Source: Armatimonadaceae bacterium (GTDB lineage: Bacteria; Armatimonadota; Armatimonadia; Armatimonadales; Armatimonadaceae). From it: a DNA stretch of 64,000 bases. The stretch covers positions 21,134 to 85,133 of the forward strand of contig JAUJOK010000020.1 in NCBI GenBank assembly GCA_030447685.1, written 5' to 3'. Each line of letters begins with the position of its first letter. Position 1 is the stretch's first letter. Shown here one piece after another: positions 33,096-41,720 of the stretch. The notes beneath the pieces are model-generated. The model was not told the DNA's origin, did no database searches, and saw only the letters and a program-made list of their open reading frames with translations. Position numbers and translations under genes: made by a program.

Positions 33096-33689
33096 TATTT
33101 TTCCGTCACGTTTTTCCCGTCGATTGAAATCACGGCTACGGAAAACACAAAGTCCGCCTGCGCGGACTGAGAGATGGATTCATGGCGGATGTAATGAATG
33201 CGGTTTGCTTACATCTTGTGTGGGCGACGTATGACCGGCAGCCGTTGTTGGTGCCCGAGATACGGGCATTGGTATATCGAGAAATCATTGCCAAAGGTAA
33301 GGAGAACCTGTGTCCCGTCGTCGCTATCGGTGGTACTGATGACCATGTCCATGTGGTGGTGCAATTTGCGACGACGGTTTCCATCTCCAAGCTGGTGAAA
33401 GACATGAAGGGAGCGTCATCGCATCTGGCTAATCATCGGGAGACAGGCGTACCGGGGACGTTCAAATGGCAGGGCACCTATGGCGTCTTTCCCATAGAGC
33501 CGGACAGCCTGCCGCGCGTTATACATTACGTGGAACGGCAGGAAGAGCATCACCGGGATGATTCGGTCGATCCGCGCCTGGAGCAAACCAGCCGCCCAAC
33601 ACCTCAAGAATAGTCCGCGCAGGCGGACTTTGTGTTTTCCGTAGCCGCGATTTCAATCGACGGGCAAAACGTGACGGGCAAAAATGGCG
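33096..33689 (+). mobile_element. RAYT-type Y1 transposase element with long inverted repeats
   Basis: A single HUH transposase gene bounded by inverted arms of at least 65 bp: about 33096-33168 on the left and 33614-33689 on the right, nearly identical over the inner 60 bp (for example CGGCTACGGAAAACACAAAG against its complement). Each arm contains the palindrome AGTCCGC-CTGC-GCGGACT, a 7-bp stem with 4-nt loop as recognised by Y1 transposases in REP sequences. The outer right arm adds iterated GACGGGCAAAA units. The arrangement (transposase between head-to-head REP-like hairpins) is that of a REP-associated tyrosine transposase locus. It lies between ispH and polB. Confidence 0.8.
33182..33613 (+). 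CDS. REP-associated tyrosine transposase (IS200/Y1-like)
   Basis: A 143-residue HUH endonuclease of the Y1 transposase superfamily. The HUH motif is HVHVVV in GGTDDHVHVVVQFAT; the candidate catalytic Tyr is in RVIHYVERQEEHH, the segment corresponding to YIxxNPxxH in RAYTs. The N-terminal VCLHLVWATYDRQPLLVPE matches the family start. Such enzymes cut single-stranded DNA next to short hairpins and are thought to spread REP sequences. The hairpins are present in both flanking arms. Whether the start is ATG 33182 or the in-frame ATG four codons later is open. Apparently intact. Confidence 0.85.
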   Translation: MADVMNAVCLHLVWATYDRQPLLVPEIRALVYREIIAKGKENLCPVVAIGGTDDHVHVVVQFATTVSISKLVKDMKGASSHLANHRETGVPGTFKWQGTYGVFPIEPDSLPRVIHYVERQEEHHRDDSVDPRLEQTSRPTPQE

Positions 33690-33735
33690 ACGGGCAAAAC
33701 GCGACAGAAAAATACGACAGACGAAACAAGGCGCG

Positions 33736-35898
33736 TCAAAACAACGACATCTGGTGTTCTTCGGCTTTGGCCTTTTTGCGTTTCGCGCCGGTGAGGGGCT
33801 TGGGGAAAAGCGTATCGAAATCATCGCCGATGGCGGCCTGAAGGCGCTGGGCGAATTTGTACAGCTTGGTCTGGTAGTATTCGATGTCTTCGTCGTCGGC
33901 GTAATCGTCGGCGAGGGCGAGGGATTTGTCTTCGCGCTGATATAAAATCGCGTAGTCGCCGACGGAAAGGCCCTGCATCGCGGCGGCATTTCGCCTTTTA
34001 GCCTCGGACGAAAACGTCTTGTCCGTGACGCGCTCGCGGCGGGCAATCTCGGCGATGCCCAGTTCGCGATTGTCGATCTGCGTCAACAGCCGCTGGTACA
34101 GCGCGCTTAGCTCCGCCTTTTTATCCGCCAGCAGCAGGTCTACCGCCTCGCTCAAGAAGCGCCGCCCGAACCGCTCGTCGGCGCGCGAACGCAGCGAGGA
34201 GCCTTTGAAGGTCTTTTTGCCCTCATATGTCACCAGCACGTAGTTCTTGGCCTTGAGCGAAAGCATCACCGCGTAGCGGCCATCGAAGGCGAGCCGGATA
34301 CCTTCAGGAAGCTCCTTTCCGACTTTGGCGACGAACTCCTCCTCCGCCTCCGGGCCGGAGACGCCGGGCGGCGGCTGGAAATAGACGCCGTCCGTGTCGA
34401 TCTCGACAACGGTCGCGCCGCGCCGCTCCAGTTCGGCGGCGATGTCCTTGACAATCCCCTGGCCGATCTCGGTGACTTTGGCCGCCGCCGCGAAGTCGTT
34501 GAAGTAGAAGGGCGCACCCAGATAGCCGTAAAACGAGTTGATCAGCAGCTTGTAGGAGCTTTGCAGCCCGTCCCAGTAGGCGGCCTGCCGCCCCTCTTTT
34601 GCGCGCCTGGCCCGCTCCTTGGCTTTCAGGCGGCGCTTGGTCAGCTCGCTCAGCATCGGCAGGAAGAGGTTAAGCTGGTCGGAGGCGGAGGTGATATTCC
34701 GGCTGAGCATGATGCTGGGATACAGCGACTCCACATCCGCCTTGACGATGCCGCGCAGAACGCCGGACAGGCGCATCTCCGTGTAGCCGCCGCCGTAGGG
34801 CTGCGACGGCTGCTGCCGCGCGACCGCATGGCCCCTCTCCAGATACGCCCGCACGAAGACCGAATTAATCTTTTCGCCGGAGCCGGTCACGGCGACATTT
34901 TGGTAGGCGTCGGGAACCATCTGCGTCTGGTAGAACTCGGTCGGCGCGACGATCTCGGCCAGGCGGCGCGTTTCCCGCACGTCGCCTAAAGCGTAGGCAC
35001 GCACGCGCTCCGGGTCTTCCTGCCACAGCCGCAGAATGTCCGCTCGGTCCAGGTACACCCGCTCCGGCTCGGCGATATGGTAGTGCTGGGCGCACTCCTT
35101 CAAGCCGTAGGAGGAGATTTCGCCGCGAGAAACATCGAAGCGCTGGGTCTGGAACAGCGTATCGAGAATGTGCCGCCCCCAGATATAGTGGCCGATAAAG
35201 GGGCGCGTGTTCGCCCCAATGGCGCAGTTGCGCTCCATGCCGACCGCCACTTCCGAACCGTCCCGGCCCCACAGCAGGGCCAGCCCGTGCGGCTTCGCGC
35301 GCGCGCGCAGCCAGGGCAGGTCGAACTCATAGAAGTTTTGCACCTCGTTAACGTCCGGGTCCCATTGCGTCAACAGATCGTTTAGCTGCTTGAGCATTTC
35401 GCGCTCGTAAACCTTCAGCACGGTTTCATTTTTGCGATTGTCGGAGGCGACGATCATAAAGATTCGCGCATTCTCGGCGGTGGGAGACAGATCGGTCGTT
35501 TCAATGTCAATCTGCATCCGCACGATGTCGGGGAAGGCCATGCCTTTGAACAGAGTACGCCCGGTGGCGATCAGGAACTGTTTCACCAGCGAGGCGTAGC
35601 TGAGGTGATCGCGCCGTTCCTCGCGCAAAATGCGGCGGGCTTCCAGATAGGCGCTTTTCGAGGTGAAGCGCACCAGTTGGGTATAGCCCGCCCCTTCCAG
35701 CGTCTGATACTCCGCTGCGCCGGGCAGCGTGCGCGCTTCCTTCAGAACAACCCAGGGATGAAAAGGAATCTGTTCCCGTTCCAGCGGCCCATTGTCGGGC
35801 TGCCGCAGGAACAGCGTCGCCGTGTCCTCACCCGTTTCGACCGCCACGATGCGCGGGGTGGAATCGCTTCCGAAAAGCGCCTGCTCCATCAAGTCCAT
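33736..35898 (-). CDS. polB: family B DNA polymerase
   Basis: 720 residues with both 3'-5' exonuclease and polymerase domains. Exo I DIETTD (about 131-136), Exo II NFYEFDLPWL, Exo III YALGDVRET; polymerase motif A DVESLYPSIM (about 388), motif B KLLINSFYGYLG, motif C EIDTDGVYF (about 500) with both catalytic Asp. All catalytic residues are present. The extreme C-terminus is EEHQMSLF, matching the QxxLF-type clamp-binding peptide, so it should work with the replication sliding clamp. Family B enzymes are scattered in bacteria; the E. coli type (Pol II) works in damage tolerance. A TATAAT only 6 nt before the ATG suggests a leaderless transcript; no LexA-type box was recognised. Confidence 0.93.
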   Translation of the reverse strand: MDLMEQALFGSDSTPRIVAVETGEDTATLFLRQPDNGPLEREQIPFHPWVVLKEARTLPGAAEYQTLEGAGYTQLVRFTSKSAYLEARRILREERRDHLSYASLVKQFLIATGRTLFKGMAFPDIVRMQIDIETTDLSPTAENARIFMIVASDNRKNETVLKVYEREMLKQLNDLLTQWDPDVNEVQNFYEFDLPWLRARAKPHGLALLWGRDGSEVAVGMERNCAIGANTRPFIGHYIWGRHILDTLFQTQRFDVSRGEISSYGLKECAQHYHIAEPERVYLDRADILRLWQEDPERVRAYALGDVRETRRLAEIVAPTEFYQTQMVPDAYQNVAVTGSGEKINSVFVRAYLERGHAVARQQPSQPYGGGYTEMRLSGVLRGIVKADVESLYPSIMLSRNITSASDQLNLFLPMLSELTKRRLKAKERARRAKEGRQAAYWDGLQSSYKLLINSFYGYLGAPFYFNDFAAAAKVTEIGQGIVKDIAAELERRGATVVEIDTDGVYFQPPPGVSGPEAEEEFVAKVGKELPEGIRLAFDGRYAVMLSLKAKNYVLVTYEGKKTFKGSSLRSRADERFGRRFLSEAVDLLLADKKAELSALYQRLLTQIDNRELGIAEIARRERVTDKTFSSEAKRRNAAAMQGLSVGDYAILYQREDKSLALADDYADDEDIEYYQTKLYKFAQRLQAAIGDDFDTLFPKPLTGAKRKKAKAEEHQMSLF

Positions 35899-35904
35899 GA
35901 GCCG

Positions 35905-35910
35905 ATTATA
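35905..35910 (-). promoter_or_regulatory. -10 element immediately before polB
   Basis: On the minus strand, GGTATAATCGGCTC leads directly to the ATG at 35898, leaving 6 nt between the TATAAT hexamer and the start codon. This spacing puts the transcription start at or next to the ATG. Confidence 0.6.
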
Positions 35911-36070
35911 CCATCCGGCATCGGCGCCTCCGCCGCCCTGCGAACGTCATTTTGCCCGCACAGCGGCAGTAAATCCTCTCTAAATTACTATGCGCTTCCT
36001 GCCGAAAATACAGATTGGCGCGTGTCCCGAAAAGATTCGACCTTCGCCGCTGATTATACGTTTTACTCTT

Positions 36071-39046
36071 ATGCAGCACGATTCATCACGCACTGTTCTG
36101 GCTTCTCTCTATCGTCCGCCGCAATCAGGCACGGGTCTGCATTTCCTCGGAAAGGCAGCCATAGACCTGCTTGTCATCGGAATAGTCTTTGTCGCGGCAT
36201 TCGTCACTGCCTACTTGCTCAATGCGGCGGAGGCGATACACAGGATAGCCCGCCGCTACGAGCATATGCAGCTTGATGAAATTCTTCTCGCGATGCTGTT
36301 TCTTCCGATTGTCTTCGCATTTTTTTCGTTTCGCCGGTGGCGCGAAGCGCAGGCGGAGAATGCTGAAATCAAGCACGCTCAGGCGACCCTGCGACAGGTG
36401 ATGACGGGGGCGCGGTGCCTGCTCTGGCATGCAGCCGTTGAAGAGCACGACGGCGAACTGACGTGGGATCTGTGGATGAGTGACGAGGAAGCGGCTCAGC
36501 GCTGGCTGCCTATTGCTCGGGACGCCGGGCGCACGTTCTCGGAATCATGGCATCAGGCGAAGCATGCGGATGATCAGCAGCGGATGCACGAACTGAGCAC
36601 AGCCTGTATCTGCGGCGGGAAATCGCACTACAGCCAGGAGTTTCGCTGCGTCCTTGCCGACGGCGGGCAGCGATGGCTGCGGGAAGATGTCCAGATGGAG
36701 GCGGCGGGGCAGTCGCGGTGGCATCTGGTCGGCGTTTGCACCGATATCACAGAACGGAAGCAGGCGGAAGAGGCGACAAAGCTGCGCGAATGGGCCATCG
36801 AGAGCAGCAGCAACGGCATCACTATTGCCGACGCCACGCAGCCGGACCTGCCGTTCGTCTATGTCAATCCCGCCTTCGAGCGTATCACCGGCTACAGCGC
36901 CGAGGAAGTTCTGGGGCAGAACGGTCGCTTTCTTTATGGGGAAGATGATGACCAGCCCGCTCTGATGGACCTGCGGAACGCCTTCCGAGAGGGAAGAGAA
37001 TGTACGGTTGTTCTGCGAAACTACCATAAGAACGGCACCCTCTTTTGGAATGAACTGCATACTTCATTTATTTATGATGATGCAGGCAATAGAACCCATT
37101 TCCTCGGAATTCAAACCGACATCACTGAGCGCAAACGGGCAGAGGAAGCCTTGAGTTACTCGGAAGCTCTGCACCATTCGCTGGTGGAAAGTCTGCCGCT
37201 CAGCGTTTTTCGCAAGGATTGTGAGGGCCGCTTCACCTTTGTTAATGGCCGGTTCTGCAATGATCTGGGTAAGCCGCGCGCCGAGATATTGGGAAAGACC
37301 GACTTCGATTTCTTCCCGGCAGAGCTTGCGGAAAAGTACCGGCAGGATGACGATTATGTGCTGGAAACCGGCGGCGTCTGGGAAAGCACCGAGGAGCATT
37401 CGCGGCCCGGCGGCCAGTCAACTTATGTGCAGGTGCTGAAAACCCCCATACAGGACGCCGCAGGCGGGGTCATCGGAACGCAGACGATCTTCTGGGATAT
37501 TACGGAACGGCGGCATGCCGAGGAGGCGCTGCGTCAAAGCGAGGAGCGTTACCGGCGGCTTTTCGAGGATTCGCCCATCGGCATTTATCGCACGAATCCG
37601 GATGGGCGGATTCTGCTTGCCAACCCGATGCTGATCCGTCTGCTCGGCTACAATTCCTTCGAGGAGCTGGCGCAGCGCAACCTGGAAACGCAGGAGCCGG
37701 ACGCCAGCTACCCGCGCGCGCTTTTCAAGGAGCGCATCGAGCGTGAGGGCGAGATTCGGGGGCTGGAAGCCGTTTGGAACAAGCGCGATGGGACGCCGAT
37801 CTTCGTGTACGAAAATGCACGGGCCATTCGTGGACAGGATGGGGCTGTCGCCTATTACGAAGGCACCGTCGAAGATGTTACCGAGCGCAAAAGAGCCGAG
37901 GAGGCGCTTCGGGAAAGCGAAAAACGCTATGAGCGCATGGCGACCAATGCCCCCGGTATGGTGTATCAGTTCGTGCTGTGCGCGGATGGCTCCATCGAGT
38001 GGCCGTTTATCAGTGAGGGCTGCCGCGATGTGTACGGGTTCCGCCCGGAGGAAATCCAGCAGAACCCTACGCTCCTTATAGACATCATCCACCCGGACGA
38101 CCGCCCCGGGTTCGACCGCTCGGTAGCGGAGTCCGCCGCCACGCTCCTTCCCTGGAAATGGGAAGGCTGTGTCCTCCTTCCTTCTGGGGAGCAGAAGTGG
38201 ATTCAGGGAGCGTCTCGCCCGGAGCGGCAGGCCAACGGCAGCGTTCTGTGGGATGGTCTGCTTCTCGATATCACCGAGCGCAAGCGGGCTGAGGAAGAGA
38301 CGAAGCAGCTTCAGGCAAAGGTGATGCAGGCCGAGAAGCTGGCGGCGCTGGGTGAACTGGTGGCAGGCGTGGCGCACGAAATCAACAATCCGCTGGCGGC
38401 TATCTCCGGTCATGTGCAGCTTCTGGAGATGCACGGCGATTCGCAGGTTCGCGAGGACGCGGAAACGATAAAGCGCATGACGGACCGGGTGACGCGCATT
38501 GTCCGCTCCCTGCTGACCTTCGCGCGTGGTCATGGCGGCGAGCGCTACGCCATGACACTTCCGCCTCTGGTGGACGCCGCGCTGGAGATGTGCAATTACA
38601 AGCTGAATAAGGCGGGCATCGAACTGGAAGTGCGTCATGCCGATGAGCTTCCCTGCGTCCGGGTCAACGATACGCAGATTCAGCAGGTGATCCTGAATCT
38701 GGTTACCAACGCCGAGCATGCGCTTCGGTCGAATCCGGAAAAGGACCGCCGCATCCTTATCGCCACCGCCGTGCAGGAGCGCCAGGGAACGCCCTGGGCG
38801 ATGCTTTCGGTCACGGACAACGGCGACGGGGTGCCGGAAGAGCTGCTCGGACGTATTTTCGACCCGTTCTTCACCACCAAGGATGTCGGGGAAGGAACGG
38901 GACTGGGTCTGTCCATCTGTCATGGTATCGCCGAAACGCATGGCGGCGAACTATCGGTAAAAAGCGCTGCCGGGATCGGCACAACCTTTACATTGGCCCT
39001 GCCGATGCCTGCGGACACAAGCGGCACGCAGGAAAAGAGGAACTAA
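36071..39046 (+). CDS. membrane-anchored multi-PAS sensor histidine kinase
   Basis: About 991 residues from ATG 36071 (the frame is open to 35990; neither start has a good ribosome site). Two N-terminal membrane helices (LLVIGIVFVAAFVTAYLL; ILLAMLFLPIVFAFF) with a short loop, then five PAS/PAC units, each closed by DITERK, DITERR or DVTERK, and a HisKA/HATPase core: AGVAHEINNPLAAISGHVQLLE contains the phospho-His (HEINNP type), LVTNAEHAL is the N box, and DPFFTTKDVGEGTGLGLSI holds F/G2. The HEINNPL form belongs to the NtrB/PAS-type kinases that often lack strict pairing. The response regulator follows 2 nt after the stop and is its probable partner. The signal is unknown; repeated PAC domains suggest integration of several inputs. 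Confidence 0.9.
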   Translation: MQHDSSRTVLASLYRPPQSGTGLHFLGKAAIDLLVIGIVFVAAFVTAYLLNAAEAIHRIARRYEHMQLDEILLAMLFLPIVFAFFSFRRWREAQAENAEIKHAQATLRQVMTGARCLLWHAAVEEHDGELTWDLWMSDEEAAQRWLPIARDAGRTFSESWHQAKHADDQQRMHELSTACICGGKSHYSQEFRCVLADGGQRWLREDVQMEAAGQSRWHLVGVCTDITERKQAEEATKLREWAIESSSNGITIADATQPDLPFVYVNPAFERITGYSAEEVLGQNGRFLYGEDDDQPALMDLRNAFREGRECTVVLRNYHKNGTLFWNELHTSFIYDDAGNRTHFLGIQTDITERKRAEEALSYSEALHHSLVESLPLSVFRKDCEGRFTFVNGRFCNDLGKPRAEILGKTDFDFFPAELAEKYRQDDDYVLETGGVWESTEEHSRPGGQSTYVQVLKTPIQDAAGGVIGTQTIFWDITERRHAEEALRQSEERYRRLFEDSPIGIYRTNPDGRILLANPMLIRLLGYNSFEELAQRNLETQEPDASYPRALFKERIEREGEIRGLEAVWNKRDGTPIFVYENARAIRGQDGAVAYYEGTVEDVTERKRAEEALRESEKRYERMATNAPGMVYQFVLCADGSIEWPFISEGCRDVYGFRPEEIQQNPTLLIDIIHPDDRPGFDRSVAESAATLLPWKWEGCVLLPSGEQKWIQGASRPERQANGSVLWDGLLLDITERKRAEEETKQLQAKVMQAEKLAALGELVAGVAHEINNPLAAISGHVQLLEMHGDSQVREDAETIKRMTDRVTRIVRSLLTFARGHGGERYAMTLPPLVDAALEMCNYKLNKAGIELEVRHADELPCVRVNDTQIQQVILNLVTNAEHALRSNPEKDRRILIATAVQERQGTPWAMLSVTDNGDGVPEELLGRIFDPFFTTKDVGEGTGLGLSICHGIAETHGGELSVKSAAGIGTTFTLALPMPADTSGTQEKRN

Positions 39047-39047
39047 A

Positions 39048-40553
39048 ATGGAAGCAAGCGATAGGAGTGAAGTCACCACCAAACCGTCAGTTCTGGTTGT
39101 GGATGATGAGGCGTCGGTAGCCACGGTGCTGGCGCGCGGGCTTTCCTATGCAGGCTATGACACCACCGTAGCCTGCAGCGGCGAAGAGGCTCTGAAGCAT
39201 CTGAATAGCCGCCGCTTCGATGCGCTTTTGACCGACATCCACATGCCTCGAATGCGTGGCGACGAACTCCAGCGCATCGCCCGTGAACGCGATCCCGACC
39301 TTGCCGTGCTGCTGATTACCGCCGCGCAGGATATTTCCGGGGCGGTGGAATGTCTCAAGGAGGGCGTGTCCGACTATATGACCAAGCCCTTCGATCTAAA
39401 CGATGTGTCGGTGCGGGTAAGCAAGGCGCTGGAGCGGCGGCGGCTGGAGCGGGAAAACCGGAACTATCAGGTCGGTATGGAGCGGCGCGTGGCTGAGCTG
39501 ACCGAGCGCCATATGCTGGTGCTCCAAAGCTCGCTGGCAGCGCTCATTCAGGCGCTGGAGGCCAAGGACCCGTACACGCGCAACCATTCTCAGCGTGTTT
39601 CCACCATTTCCACCGCACTGGCGCTGCGTTTGTGTCCCGATGATCCCGGCTTCGCCGCCAAGGTGAAAGTGGCCGCTCTGTTTCACGACATCGGCAAGAT
39701 CGGGGTGCCGGAGGCGATTTTGAACAAGCCGGGTAAGCTGGATGAGGCGGAAATGGCCCAGGTGCGGCGTCACCCGGAACTGGGCCTGGTGATCCTGCGC
39801 CCGCTGTTCGAGGACCCACAGATACTGGCGATTGTTCGCAACCACCATGAGCAGTGGGATGGCGGCGGTTACCCGGATGGCTTGCTGGGCGAAGAGACGG
39901 AGCCGGGCGCGTGCATTGTTGCGGTGGCCGATTCGTATGATGCCATGACTTCGGCGCGCGCTTATCGTCCCGGCATGCCGCCCGCGCGCGCCCTGCAAAT
40001 CCTGCGCGAGGGCGCGGGCAAGCAGTGGGACCCCGATGTGGTGACCGGGCTTCTGGAAATGGCCGAGGCCGGTGAACTGGGCAAAGAGACGCAGCAAGCG
40101 GCGGCTCAGGAAACCCTTTCTGCCGACAGGATTACCCTTACGCAACAAGAGGCGGCCCCGCCGTCGGACGAGGAAAACAAGCCGTGGACGCGCATCTCCA
40201 GGGTGCGCCCCGTTCTCTTCATCGACAGTGAACTGAACGAAGAGGTTCAGGAAACACTGCGGATGCGGGTCGCCGCGCTTATCGGGCAGGGCGACAGCCG
40301 CTTCATTCTGGACCTGCGCCAGGCCGGTTTTTTGTATGCGGCGGACATCCAGTTCATCTATCTGCTGCACCTGCGCGCGGAGGAGGCGGGCGGCCAGATG
40401 GCGGTGCGTGATGCGCCCGATCACGCGCTTATCGCCTTCCGCAAGGCGGGCCTTGCTCAGGTCCTGCACTTCGAGCAGTCTCCGCTGCCGGGCATAAACC
40501 GTGCGGCAGCGACACGCTCGGAGGAGCGAAAGCCGCATAAAGCGGCGGCGTGA
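39048..40553 (+). CDS. response regulator with HD-GYP and C-terminal STAS domain
   Basis: 501 residues. Receiver domain with phospho-Asp63 (LLTDIHMPRMRGDE) and Lys in MTKPFDL; coiled-coil; HD-GYP domain with FHDIGKIGVPE near 213 and HHEQWDGGGYPDGL near 265, the c-di-GMP phosphodiesterase signature (GYP intact); then, beyond a ~50-residue linker, a C-terminal domain (RPVLFIDSELNEEVQ, FILDLRQAGFLYAADIQFIYLLH, GLAQVLHFEQ) that has the layout of a STAS anti-anti-sigma fold, with the LDL turn but with no obvious phospho-Ser in the usual position. The start follows the kinase stop by 1-2 nt, so they form an operon. A regulator that couples phosphorylation, c-di-GMP breakdown and possible partner switching. 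Confidence 0.9.
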   Translation: MEASDRSEVTTKPSVLVVDDEASVATVLARGLSYAGYDTTVACSGEEALKHLNSRRFDALLTDIHMPRMRGDELQRIARERDPDLAVLLITAAQDISGAVECLKEGVSDYMTKPFDLNDVSVRVSKALERRRLERENRNYQVGMERRVAELTERHMLVLQSSLAALIQALEAKDPYTRNHSQRVSTISTALALRLCPDDPGFAAKVKVAALFHDIGKIGVPEAILNKPGKLDEAEMAQVRRHPELGLVILRPLFEDPQILAIVRNHHEQWDGGGYPDGLLGEETEPGACIVAVADSYDAMTSARAYRPGMPPARALQILREGAGKQWDPDVVTGLLEMAEAGELGKETQQAAAQETLSADRITLTQQEAAPPSDEENKPWTRISRVRPVLFIDSELNEEVQETLRMRVAALIGQGDSRFILDLRQAGFLYAADIQFIYLLHLRAEEAGGQMAVRDAPDHALIAFRKAGLAQVLHFEQSPLPGINRAAATRSEERKPHKAAA

Positions 40554-40582
40554 GCCGGAGCGCCGCCGCTCCGGCGAACTGC

Positions 40583-41122
40583 CTATATCGTCGGCAAAAG
40601 GCGCGCCGCCAGCGTCAGCCCGGCGATAGTCTTGGCATCTTCGATCTCGCCGCGCCCGATGGCCGCTAAAGCATCGTCCAGGCGCATCGGTACCTGCTCG
40701 ACGAACTCGTCCTCGTCCGGGTTTTCGGGCGCTTCGTGCAGGTCGAGCGCCAGGAAGCCGTGGATGATTTCTGTAGAATAACCCGGCGCAACATAGCAGC
40801 TATACAGCGGCACGAGACGGCCCGGCACCTGTCCGATCTCCTCGGCAAGCTCCCGCGCGGCGCACGCCTCCGGCGTCTCGCCTGCTTCCATGCCGCCTGC
40901 CGGTATTTCCAGCAGGACTTTCCCCGCCGGCATGCGCCATTGGCGTATCAGGATGACTGTCTCTGTATCCCGCATCGGTACGATGGCGACTGCCCCGCCG
41001 TGCTCTACGATCTCACGCTTGCTTTCCCTGCCGTTTGGCAGGCGCACCGTATCCACGCGCAGGTTCACGACACGCCCCTCATAGATACGCGTGCTGCCGG
41101 TAGCTGTTTCCGTTAAGTCCAT
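40583..41122 (-). CDS. Nudix hydrolase (ADP-ribose pyrophosphatase type)
   Basis: About 179 residues. The Nudix box GGMEAGETPEACAARELAEEIG fits GX5EX7REUXEEXGU, with the loop and catalytic helix in place; the preceding RQWRMPAGKVLLEIPAG and following YVAPGYSTEIIHGFLA are characteristic of ADP-ribose pyrophosphatases (NudF type). It hydrolyses ADP-ribose or related nucleotide sugars in the cytosol. The start is ATG 41122; its purine-rich ribosome site (GGGGGGAGAGG) is part of one arm of the GC-rich inverted-repeat element at 41126-41267, which would otherwise separate it from the upstream genes. Convergent with the HD-GYP regulator. Confidence 0.9.
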   Translation of the reverse strand: MDLTETATGSTRIYEGRVVNLRVDTVRLPNGRESKREIVEHGGAVAIVPMRDTETVILIRQWRMPAGKVLLEIPAGGMEAGETPEACAARELAEEIGQVPGRLVPLYSCYVAPGYSTEIIHGFLALDLHEAPENPDEDEFVEQVPMRLDDALAAIGRGEIEDAKTIAGLTLAARLLPTI

Positions 41123-41125
41123 TAG

Positions 41126-41267
41126 ACCTCTCCCCCCTTCCCCCTCTCCTGAGGGAAAGGGGGTGTGACAGTTATACATCGTCCTTCTGCGGTAGCGCAG
41201 GGTTTTGCAGAGCCTCTGGTAAAGCAGGCCCCCCTTTCCTTTAGGAGAGGGGGAAGGGGGGAGAGGC
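41126..41267. repeat. GC-rich inverted-repeat element (MITE/REPIN-like), copy 1
   Basis: Two arms of about 38 bp in inverted orientation (41126-41163 and 41229-41267), built on CCTCTCC, CCCTTCCCC and CTCCT-AGG-AAAGGGG, separated by ~65 bp. Each arm can itself form a hairpin. A second element of the same design is at 61527-61648. The left arm supplies the ribosome site of the Nudix gene, and the right arm encodes the last residues (SPPFPLS) of the 41241-41717 gene and its stop. No transposase is encoded inside. Confidence 0.7.
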
Positions 41268-41717
41268 CAGCCAATCGGGAATGGTCACGGGCGGGCCGTG
41301 GCGGATAAACTCCCCGGCTTCGGCGCGGGCCGGAATCTCGTCCGCCCCACGTCGCAGCGTCGCCGCGCGCTGCTCTTCCGTTGCGTCCTCATCAAACAGG
41401 CTGTACTCGGAAAGAAGGCGCGCGCCCTGGCTGTCCACCACAAACACCGCCCAGGGATCGTCCTCCGGGCCACTCACATCCCAGAAGGTGCAGGCGTACC
41501 GGCCATCCGGCGATACGTAGACAAGCCCGCACTCCACATCCTCGAAATCGTAGCGGCGCGACAGCGGAGCAAGGAGCAGCCAGTTGAGCGCGTCGGGCAC
41601 CTCGTCTGCCGCGTCCTCCATCTCGCCGTATTCCGCCAACAGTACGGTTGGGAACCACCCGTGTCGCTGTTCCCAGCGGGCAAACTCGGCTTCGGTCGGC
41701 TCCGTATAGATCGGCAT
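41241..41717 (-). CDS. hypothetical acidic protein
   Basis: 158 residues, strongly acidic, with aromatic-rich segments (EFARWEQRHGWFP, YACTFWDVSGPEDDPWAVFV) and no membrane helix. I do not recognise the family; it has the feel of the SMI1/KNR4-like or related small immunity-type folds but lacks a decisive motif. GGAG lies 9 nt before ATG 41717 and overlaps the end of DUF3866, only 3 nt upstream, so the two genes are coupled. The C-terminal few residues and stop come from the arm of an inverted-repeat element, suggesting the natural C-terminus was replaced or extended by the insertion. Confidence 0.65.
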   Translation of the reverse strand: MPIYTEPTEAEFARWEQRHGWFPTVLLAEYGEMEDAADEVPDALNWLLLAPLSRRYDFEDVECGLVYVSPDGRYACTFWDVSGPEDDPWAVFVVDSQGARLLSEYSLFDEDATEEQRAATLRRGADEIPARAEAGEFIRHGPPVTIPDWLASPPFPLS

Positions 41718-41720
41718 GAT

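Noticed and set aside
37418..38941. 507-codon minus-strand open frame opposite the multi-PAS kinase
   Set aside because: Shadow of the kinase; no domain recognised.
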